From Agapetus fuscipes (lineage: Eukaryota > Arthropoda > Insecta > Trichoptera > Glossosomatidae), in the NCBI GenBank assembly GCA_951799405.1, contig OX637346.1:10439215-10503214 (forward strand): a stretch of DNA of 64,000 bases. Direction: 5' to 3'. The notes beneath the pieces were generated by a model that saw nothing but the letters and a program-made list of their open reading frames with translations, was not told the origin of the DNA and did not search any database. This document shows, piece by piece, positions 10,714 to 19,925 of this stretch; the stretch's first letter is position 1, and every line of letters starts with the position of its first letter. Made by a program: the position numbers and the translations under genes.

Positions 10714-13283
10714 CGTAGTCTATCGAAATTTGAGCTCCTTAATGATTTGGTTAAGGTTTTTTTCAGCTTAAAATAATAAGTTGCACCTTCATCACGTCGC
10801 TGAAGAAGCTCATCAAAGATATCGGTGAAATTTTCAAAAACTTTACCTTCAACAATTCATTGTAACAGATGGCGGAAAACATCCGTCATGAATCAATTAT
10901 TTACAATGTTCGTTGTGTTTGAAATCATTTACAATCTAAAATCTAAGTTGTGAAAATACATTGGGCCCATATTTAATGCATGCCCCTAAGCAGGCGCATG
11001 TGAATTCGTGCTTAAACAAGCTGCATGTGTCTATCCAAAATAAACCAGACCTTATATGGACATTATTATTGTTTCTTTTTCTGAAACCGGAACATTGTCA
11101 AAAATAAAATAAATAGAGTAAATCCATTTTTTTCCTGTCCACTATTGTATATTCAAGTCTCACGATTTTTCTTTTTAAAACTTAGGATTTTGTGCTGCTT
11201 GCAACCAGCGACTCCCTGATACCTTACCCGAATTATTCTGCTAAATATCTTACGAATTTGAGTTACCGTGATAGCGATTCGTGTCCAAAAATAATGTGTA
11301 CTATGATTGTTTATATGGAGCTATTTTGCAAGCGCTAGCAAGCTCCGACTTGGACTGATATCCAAAGTGTAAGGAATTTAGCAGAATAGCGCTTCATGTC
11401 CATCTGGCAGAAGGTCAAAAATAAGACAAAGTATTTTGATATTTGTTATGTGTACAATACAATACAATTCTTTGTGATTTTTGTAATAAACATTTTTGGT
11501 TTCATGTTTAAAAATACATACAAACTCCTAGTTTTCTTACAAAACATAATTCTCCCATACTAACAACAAAATAATTGAACCGCAATTTTCCCAACAATAA
11601 AAGCACAACAATGTACCTATCCCCGTTATGTGGGTGCGCGAGGACGTCGCATGAAAGTAATATTTTGTTTTATGATAGTTTGATCACTTGCTACGAGCGT
11701 TGAATGGTTCCGAGGCATGGGATATGGGCGTCGCGACGCCAACTTGTAAGTCAAGTATACAATGCCGCCCCCACCCCCTGCCACCCATCTCCCAACCCCC
11801 AAACTCGTCCCGCTAAGTTGCCTGTCTTTGTGCGAGTTTATTTCCCATTCGTTTCCCGCGTCGCAAAAGTTTCACTCGTTATTTTTTAGTATTTCTTTTT
11901 TTTTTTAAGTGATCATATTATTTTTAGGCATCGGCTTGTTAAGGTGTCAAGAATTTTATATTCCTGGAAATCTTTTTTTAGAACACGCCACTGTAGTCTA
12001 GATTTGGTAGAAAGAAAGACAATTCTTTCAAGTATGGAATAAAAGAAGTAAAACAGTGGAGACTGTATGTAAAAAAATATTGATGGGTTAGCAAAGTCTG
12101 CTGTTTTATAATACCGTTTTGTACAACTGTAAAAATTTGCACTTTTAAAGAAAACAAAAATTCTGGCAAAGCTTCTGTTTATACTTGTACGGTTTAGATT
12201 TTCTTTTATATATAAAAGCACAACTTTACCAATTGTATGTTTTCCTTTTTAAGTGGCTTTTTGTGTATGTCAATATTTACTTGTTACCTACATTATACAT
12301 TGTGGTAATATGACTTAATATATTACACGTGACATTTTTTTAAATTTCAGAGAAGAGCAGTTTTTTTGTTTGCTTTAAAACATCTAAGCCTTAGTGTTGC
12401 CACGGTTGTTTCTCAAATCCTATGAAATCTATCTTGTATTACTTTGCCCTCTAATAGATTACGCGAAAAAAATTTATACGGTATCCATAACTCAAAATGA
12501 CAAATATCAGTTTACTATGTATACATGTGGACGCAAAAATAAAACTCACGTTACTGAAATCAAAATTGAAATTTTCCCGAGTTGCTTTGAAAAGTTTTGC
12601 TAGTCTCACATAGGGAAAGATACCATTCACAGTCATTCTAGCAAGTAAATTACCAGGAACTTATTTTTTGCATATTCCGCATTGTGAGAGCTTCATTTCC
12701 TTCGCAGAAATGTATCCGGTTTCAATAGCCAGACGCGAGCACTTACTGCGGAAGTGTGTACCTACATAATGCATGCTAGTATTACCACTTCTTTCCTCTG
12801 CTAGGAAAAACTTCTGAGTTTCAAACTGAGCAAACAAATAAAAATACTCTTCAAAGCAAATTACTTGTGATATGATTGTGTAAGAAAATATTAAAATACT
12901 AAGCATGTCGTTAATGTCATACATGTAGGTACTTATTGATAATACATATTTCTAAATAAAAAAATCTTTTGCGACACCGTCGTCATACACATCAATAATC
13001 CTTCGAGCCGTCTCTGCAGCACTGGTACCACGGTGGAGCTCGTACTCGTAAATAACGCGATATTTCAAGTTTTCCATTTTGTAAAATGAATGACGCAAAG
13101 AAAAAAAAAATTGAGGAACGAACAAATGAATTACAATTTTCGAAACACAAAAACATGAGTAAATAGCTGTATAAATTTGAATTTGGAATTCTTAACCAAA
13201 AAGGAGATATTTGAGATTAAAGTGGCCAGTACGACAAAGCGTCAATTTCATATGTAAGGAACTAATATATAGGTACATTTTTT
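10714..13283. other. Unassigned AT-rich DNA
   Basis: No supportable gene or classified repeat. A C-rich patch lies near 11764-11805. Frames at 11913-12221 and 12661-12924 show no domain and no splice pattern. Confidence 0.4.
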
Positions 13284-13285
13284 GT

Positions 13286-13330
<45 letters not shown>

Positions 13331-13480
13331 GTTGATGATTTCTTTATAGCGCCGTTTCGTGATGTAGTCACTCCAAGGGCGCTGGTGCAAACGATGCCAG
13401 AAATTTGCTTGTCTTCAGTGCATTCCGGAACTTTCCATGGTCCTCTAGCTCTCTCAAATGATGTGGCAGTTCTTGTTCTT
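13284..13480 (-). mobile_element. LINE D: 3' end with (GAT)n tail
   Basis: The minus strand encodes a C-terminal RT block like HVRELEDHGKFRNALKTSKF, then ASFAPALGVTTSRNG-type sequence. It ends in a microsatellite of about 15 GAT units (13284-13332), the microsatellite ending seen in CR1/L2-type LINEs. Confidence 0.6.
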
Positions 13481-14006
13481 TAAAGAAACTGTGAAATGAA
13501 TTGATTTTTTTGAAAGAATTAAAACTCCCGCTTTAGGCAAAGGGAAATCAATTATTTTAAATAAGAAAAAAATCTTTTATGATAGTTGACAATAATTTTC
13601 ACCCACAAAGCCATAATATACAAACCATTCAAATCGTTGAATTGAATTTCAAATTTTTTGGAATTGAAAATTTTACTCGTACGAGTATACATAATACATC
13701 CTAAAACATGCATTATTTTAGCCCCAAAAACCAGGCGCGTGCATATGGTATAGGCAAATACATTTCACAATAAATATTTTCTCCCATTCCTTTCAAATAA
13801 CTCATTTAAAATTAACTGAAGTGCTAACGATGGCTCCGATCGAACATGAATTTTAAATTTTAAATCTGAATATTAAATTTAAATATTTGTTTACCATATA
13901 TTGCCTACCTATTAGACGCATGTGCCTGTATGGGATGCACGCCCCTGTTATTACATATAAGTTAGAATTTTCCAAGCAATCAGCAGATAAATAAAGTGAG
14001 TTTCAT

Positions 14007-14068
14007 GATGATGCCTTTTAAGGCAAAAACGTTCATGCATAAATAATAAATAAGAGTGAATTGAACCT
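14007..14068 (+). other. Stem-loop module of the foldback family
   Basis: ATGATGATGCC-TTTTA-AGGCAAAAACGTTC followed by AAGAGTGAATTGAACC. Slightly degenerate: GGCAAAAA instead of GGCGAAAA. Confidence 0.4.
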
Positions 14069-14625
14069 ATGATTTTTTTTTAAATAAAAAAAAGTTAGTT
14101 TTTTCTGTAGTTATAGTGCAACGTTAATATTATGTAAATCAATTTCAGAATACCAATTGGATATATTACCCTTACAGTTTTCCCTTCAATATATTCACCA
14201 ACTTTTCACTGTTAAAACTTAAAGCCAGTGTTCACTGTTCAGGTATTATGATATACGAGTACCTGTAGACTATGATGTGATGTATTTTGTATGCGCCAGG
14301 ACAGCCAAGTGACCTGGAAACATTCCCACAAAAGCATAACCAACCCTAATACTTTTATTGTGGCATCGCAGACCGTAATACTTTTATTGTGGCAACCGTA
14401 GTACTTTTTTGTGGCATTTCGCGTAGCAGCCTCTATCGCCAAGTACATTTCGTATAGCGCCGTGTTTCCACCGGCTTTGGCGGTACCTGTATGGATGTAT
14501 TTAGCGGGGTCTATGTAAAAAAAAAAGTAAAAATATTGAAGAACCTACGACCATGGTTTAACAAAAGTAATACCAACAGCATCAGTATTTTAAAATATAT
14601 AATATTGTATATTTTTTGTTTATTG

Positions 14626-14868
14626 ACTTATAGGGTTGGAATGAGGCTGACCATCCACACTGTAAAAAAAATACTTTACCAGTGTCACCCTTGTTTCAGG
14701 GAAGGTCAGTTTGAGTTTCAAGACTTATGCTCACTTGATTTTGGGTTTTATTTTGTAAGTCCTAATGCAAAATGTGTTAGTGCGAACTTAGACATGTCTG
14801 CTTGTGAGAATGTATGTAAAATGAATGTATCTGTACAACTAAGATTACTGATAAAAGAACTCATATAA
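14626..14868 (+). repeat. Repeat M copy with 76-codon frame from its internal ATG
   Basis: Full-length copy. The frame starting at the internal ATG reads MRLTIHTVKKILYQCHPCFR and stays open to LLIKELI. The equivalent frame is broken or shifted in most copies. Confidence 0.75.
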
Positions 14869-14869
14869 C

Positions 14870-15682
14870 GCTCGCCCTTGAAGTGACTATATCACAAAAC
14901 TTTAAACGCTTTAAAGAAATCATCATACTCACCAACGCTATGCTCGTTAGACTCGTTACAATGATGTCACAGGTCTAGGTAACTAGGTTCTTTTGCAACC
15001 AAAAACAAAATACAGAAGGTACGGTTTTAGGTAAGGGAACAAAAAACAAGCAAAATACAGTATGTTATTAGGTTTGAAAACCAGCAGGCTGACGTTGCAC
15101 AGTTTTGTGCCTTCTACTTCATTTGTTAAAGATCACTAATCCTAATACGTCTCTGCATATGAAAATGCATTTGAATGAATCATAAAAGTGATTTATCTTT
15201 GAAACTTAGATTAAATATCAATCAAAGAGAATTGGGCAGTTCAAGCTGAATCACAAAACTGACAACACAAACAACCTTATACTAAAAGAGACCTCCTATC
15301 TTCTTAGAAGAATAGCAGGGGACATTTCGAGAGCAGGGCGAGTCGATAGGCTTTGTGCGTTGGAGCGGCGCGGTGGCTGCCTGAGATTGTCCCGGCAAGG
15401 TTCCCCGCTCACAAGAATAAGAAAATCTGTTAAATGAACCGTGATGCTCCGCGGTGCATGCATAAAGAAATCACAAAAGCGAGTCGACCACTGCAACTCC
15501 GGCATGCCACACACAAGTGAATCAATTCTTTGAAATTTCACCGATGCGGACATGTACGGTAATTTGTATATTTATTGTCAAGAAACAGACTTTTAAAGAG
15601 TTTGTGAGGAAGAGAGGATGAAGAGTATATGTTGAAGTAGATCTTTAATAATTGACTGAAATAAATTGATGATGCGTCAATA
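14870..15682. other. Unassigned DNA with a GC-richer patch
   Basis: 15296-15553 has an 85-codon minus frame with Arg/Ser/Pro-rich sequence. I recognise no motif and see no supporting exon. Confidence 0.35.
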
Positions 15683-15845
15683 ATAATAATAATGTTCCAC
15701 ACTTTTATAACGCCACTTCGTAACTAATGTCACTTCAAAGGCGCTTTGTAGGATTGTCCAAACAAAAATGTTTTCAATTGCTTTTTAAACTGTTCCTCAC
15801 TGTGTTGCTCCCTGAGGGTCACTGGGAGTGCATTCCAAGCCAAAT
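15683..15845 (-). mobile_element. LINE D-related 3' end with (ATT)n tail
   Basis: The minus strand reads WNALPVTLREQHSEEQFKKQ, then LKTFLFGQSYKAPLK and stop, followed by GTTACGAAGTGGCGTTATAA and (ATT)n. The protein pattern matches the LINE D tails, but the nucleotide sequence is a distinct subfamily. Confidence 0.55.
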
Positions 15846-15859
15846 CCAAGTCAAATCTA

Positions 15860-16100
15860 TAATAATATATAATCTAAGTTTAATCATTTAAAGCTTATAT
15901 CAAATGCATACCCACAAAATAAACATGTGTAGTTCGCGCTTACAAAATAATGCTGAATGTGTACTTACAAATAAAATCCAGCCCTCAAATGAGCATAAAC
16001 CCTGCAACTTCTGTTGACCTTCCCTGACACAGGGCTTTGGCAAAATGAACCATTTTTCACAGTATGGGTGTTCAGCCTCATAACAACTTATAAGTCAAGG
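15860..16100 (-). repeat. Repeat M copy
   Basis: Full-length landmarks present; the tail is ATAATATATAATCTAAG on the plus strand. Confidence 0.75.
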
Positions 16101-16799
16101 AATTTAGTGAAAGAATTTGTTTTTGAGAAATATTTGGAATGTCGCTTACAAACAAATTCCAAGTAATGCAAGTAAATTTCTTTATACAGTCATTTTCTCT
16201 GATAAAGGTATTAAGCAGTAAGTTTGTGCTACATTATTAATTAATTTAAAAAGCTAGTCTTAGTTGTTATTCAAAAACGTATTGAAACTTAAACATCGTA
16301 TGTATTTGGTGAGAGTTTAAGTTTGCATACATTTTTTAAGATTTCTTTTTATACATCATAATTTTTTTTTACTTGATTTTTCTATTAATTCATTAAAAAA
16401 ACGTTTATGGTTAGAGAGTACGTGAAAATTATGTATACTCACATATATATGCGTTTTTATAATGGATTAGTTCAAGCTTTAAAAAAACATTATTGATTTT
16501 TCCTTTTTTTTCCGAAAAAAAACTTGTATCGCTAACTTCATTACCGAGTTGCGTTTGTTTAGCCCAAACGAACAGTGGAAACACCTCATTGTGAATTCCT
16601 TTTGTTCGATTGTTGTATGTTTCGTGACGGAAAAATCGAGCGCCGAATACAAATAGCGACAATTTGCCGGCTTTTCTGCTAAAATGATTAAAACATTCGA
16701 GTGGCGCTTCGGTGTCTGATTTTCGATTGGGTCCGATGGAATTGTTACAAATAAAATGACCCATTTGTTTTTTTGGTCATGCACAGAAAAATTAAATTT

Positions 16800-17150
16800 A
16801 TTTAAGAAAAAAAAATATAGTCTGTACAAAATTTCGATAGCTTAAAGAAATTATAACAAATCTACTACTTTGCCAAAATAGAAGAAAAAAAATGCCGAAT
16901 AAGTGACATGTGAAGGTAACATAGAGTTTTCAGATAAATGCACCGTTTTCCTTATTTTCTACCGGAGAACACACATAAAAAGCGTTAAAATCCTTTAGTT
17001 TAAGAGTTCTTCATGAGCATATCCTTATAATTAGTTCACTAACTATGAAAAGTGACTCGCAATAAAATGTTTTATCCACGATTTCTCATAACAGTAAATC
17101 TGCACTAATTGAGTTTTACCTTTAAGGTGGCAATATCTTGCTAAGTTATC
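16800..17150 (+). repeat. Unclassified repeat X
   Basis: Shares ordered blocks with 26880-27180 and 57475-57710: CAGATAAATGCACCGTTTTC, TTCATGAGCATATCC, TATAATTAGTTCACTAACTA, AATAAAATGTTTTATC, ATTGAGTTTTACCTTTAAGG. No frame and no recognised class. Confidence 0.5.
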
Positions 17151-17868
17151 TTCGAAAGTGTCGCATTTGAGACGTGTATCCTATTTATTTTTACGGGTAA
17201 AGCTGCCAGACTTCCACCAAGTACTTCTATTGATAAAAAGGTTTCCCTGCTCTTAGTGAAGTGTTTTTAGTTTACATTTCTTGTCAATAACAAAAGATTT
17301 CGATCAGAATTTCGAAACTATAAATCATTGGAGTCGTATACAACGAATAACCATACCCTAGCGTTATTTTTTTCTTCAAAAAATTAGACATAGAAATGAT
17401 AAGAAAATGATTTCCTTTGTTTCCAAAGATATACTTTATCTTCGAAAAGCAAGTAGGTAGATTTTTAAGCATTAGGTAGATTTTTAAGCATTTAATTCTA
17501 AACGACGCATATCTGACATTCTAAACAAAATCGAACCCTAGTCCTTTGGCTTTGAACGTAAGTGAACTACGAGTAACAACAAAACTACCCTCCAGACATT
17601 TATGTAAGCATGTTTGAATTTTGATGTTTTATGCAAATATTTTCAAGTTTTTTCGGGATCACTTTTAAAGATGAAAGAAACCCTTTGGACCTCAGAGATC
17701 TTCATGGTACCTACTGCTTCTGCATTAGGAAATTCCTGTGAAAGTATACTGGTGTGCCCCTTTTGAATGTCCCCAGAGAACAAATGATTTTAGTCTAAGT
17801 ATATCAGGTTTTGATCTCTTGACTTTGAGAGAATTTATTGGAGTAATACTGTAACTGTAACTCTGTCG

Positions 17869-18300
17869 CCATTCCGCTAGGGGTGGCCAGAGCCTCTGCA
17901 GAGTTGCCTCCATTTTTTCCTATCCTGACATACCTCTTTCAATTCATTCATATCCATCACCTTTTTCATGCATTTCCTTCTTTTACGCTCACTTTGTATA
18001 TCCCATTCATTCACAATCTCCTCAATCTGATCACTCCATACTTTTCTCGGTCGTCCCTTCCCTCTTTTTCCTTTCACACTTTCTTTGTATACATACTTTG
18101 TCAGTCTATCATCATTCATTCTTTCCACATGCCCAAACCATCTCATCACATTCTTTTGTACCTTAACTTTCACATCCTCTTTCAAATTACATTCTTTTTT
18201 TACCCATTCATTCCTAACTCTATCCCTCAGAGTTTTTCTTGTCATGCTTCTCAAATGCTTCATTTCCACCGTACATACTTTACTCGAGAGCGTATGCAAA
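17869..18300 (-). mobile_element. LINE B: reverse transcriptase C-terminal fragment
   Basis: An open frame of 140 codons (17877-18299) reads KVCTVEMKHLRSM, RDRVRNEW, WFGHVERMNDDRLTK, KRGKGRPRKVWSDQIEEI and ELKEVCQDRKKWRQLC. These are hallmarks of the C terminus of animal endonuclease-reverse transcriptases. The upstream RT core is absent. Confidence 0.75.
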
Positions 18301-18470
18301 ATATGTCACTACTTCCAGAGTCATAATAAAAGAATCCAGAATATCCAGAGAATATCCAGAGTCATAATAAAAGAAGAGCTTGTATGAAGAAGGTTATGAC
18401 TCTGGAGGAAATGAAAGAAGTATGTAAGGACAGAAAGAAATGGCGGTTGATCTGTAATGTTGGCGAATAG
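18301..18470 (+). mobile_element. LINE B-like C-terminal scrap in opposite orientation
   Basis: The plus strand encodes MTLEEMKEVCKDRKKWRLIC before a stop at about 18470, the same C-terminal block as LINE B. A short repeat (AATATCCAGAG, CAGAGTCATAATAAAAGAA) precedes it. Confidence 0.55.
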
Positions 18471-18570
18471 GGTTTATTAAATTGGAATTTGTTTTTGTTT
18501 GTAAATGGATATTTTGTATTTGAATATTATTATTTAATGATGTATAAAATGTAATTTGTCGTGTGTGTGT

Positions 18571-18838
18571 GTTCCTTGACTTATAGGTTGGTATGCGGCT
18601 GACCACCCATGCTGTAAAAATGGTTCACTTTGCCAATGTCACCCCTGTCTCAGGGAAGGACGGCAAGAGTTGCAGGGTGTATGTCCATTTGAGATTTGAT
18701 TTTTATGTTGTAGGTTCACATGAGGCATGTGCAAGCGCGAACTTGTATGTGTCTGGTTGTGAGAATGCATGTAATGTGAATCTTCAATGTAACATATCCT
18801 TGCAACTTAGATTAGATTAGATTAGATTAGATTAGACT
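18571..18838 (+). repeat. Repeat M copy with (GATTA)n tail
   Basis: GTTCCTTGACTTATAGGTTG through TTGCAACTTAGATTAGATTA and pentamer repeats. Its long frame (MRLTTHAVKMVHFANVTPVS) is shifted by one base in the first half compared with the copy at 1175. Confidence 0.8.
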
Positions 18839-19136
18839 TGGCCAAAATAGACTAAGAATGTTTCGATACGGATGTTACAATTATGATATATTTTTTTTTA
18901 ATTTACTTTTCAATTTAAAAACTACAATCCTCTCACATATTTTTGAATTCAAGTTTATCTTGCCTTCTTATCATTTCCGCTATGTCGGTTCTTTATAGGT
19001 TTTTATGCCTGTACATCTCATGGAAACTGTCTCAAAAGAGGCAATGCAATATCACTAATAAAAAATCGAAGTCCCGGACGTCCGGTTCCGTCTCAGGGCT
19101 TCAAAGCTACACAGGTATAGCCAGAACAGGGGTGTC

Positions 19137-19733
19137 CAACATCATATTGTACCGGGGCAGAAATAGTATTTTTGTAATCGTGGCGGGGCAAAAAAATGAC
19201 CAATTTCGCCAGTGTTTTTGAAGATGTGTTTTTCCCTCGATACATTTCGATAGTGCTTGAAAATATCGATATTTTTTTCCGGCAGTACCTACAAACATGT
19301 ATATGCTATTCATAGTCGATAGATAAATTATTGTTTTAACTAAGTACCTAATGATGGAAGTTTTTTTTTTAAATATAAAAATATATTTGTGAAGAGGAAT
19401 GAAATTCACCAATCTATTCTGCCTGGCCAGAAACAGATATTTTTATCATCAATTTATAATTCATTACTGTTTTATTTTAATGAATTATTAATTAATAATT
19501 ACCCAATGAACCAGGGTCAAAGTTATGGTTAAATGACCCAAGCGGGGATCGAGCCAACATTATTCCATTCCAAACATGCAAGAACGATCAGCCCTCTTGG
19601 CCCCCTTCGGTCATAACACCGACAAAGGATTTTTTTTAACTATTCGCGCAATATCTATTGATGTCGTCGCGGGCCGGATGAAGGACTTATGCGGGCTGCA
19701 TTGTGGCCTGGGGCCGTATGTTGCACAGGCCTG
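19137..19733. mobile_element. hAT-like non-autonomous DNA element with nested SINE
   Basis: Left end CAGGGGTGTCCAACAT and right end ATGTTGCACAGGCCTG are imperfect inverted repeats of the hAT (Charlie-like) type. They are flanked by an 8-bp duplication, AGCCAGAA on the left and AGCTAGAA on the right (7/8 match), the length typical of hAT. There is no transposase frame. A tRNA-derived SINE (about 19385-19615) is inserted inside. The right part is GC-rich (GGGCCGGATGAAGG...). Confidence 0.7.
19385..19615 (-). mobile_element. tRNA-derived SINE, family 3
   Basis: Read on the minus strand it has a tRNA-like head with a B-box-like GGCTCGATCCCCGC, then GGGTCATTT, an AT-rich body with ATTAATTAATAATT and an end near GCCAGGCAGAATAG. 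Close copies lie at 44768-45030 and 59335-59585, all on the minus strand. It sits inside the hAT-like element. Confidence 0.6.
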
Positions 19734-19889
19734 AGCTAGAAGGACGGCTCGCAAGGGGAACACCAAGACAAAGTTCCAGAGACAAATTGCATTTCGCGAG
19801 CCCGCTCCCAGAACTATTCCTCGGGGAATGAAATTACCCATCGCCAGAGCTAACTGCTCCTCTTTTCATCGTCGGTAAGAATGAACAAA

Positions 19890-19925
19890 CAGATCGCATT
19901 AATTATTAATAATAATTAATGCGAT
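19890..19925. other. Palindrome at the broken end of gypsy pol
   Basis: GATCGCATTAATTATT and its inverse AATAATTAATGCGATC around a short centre, spanning the junction between host DNA and pol. Confidence 0.6.

Noticed and set aside
13284..13332. GAT repeat as a CRISPR-like or functional array
   Set aside because: It is a simple trinucleotide microsatellite forming the 3' tail of a LINE D copy.
15296..15553. 85-codon minus frame in a GC-richer patch
   Set aside because: Arg/Ser/Pro-rich with no motif; most likely follows from local base composition.
16429..16829. Two overlapping minus frames of 111 and 116 codons
   Set aside because: They overlap in different frames over the same bases, neither shows a domain, and both run into homopolymers.
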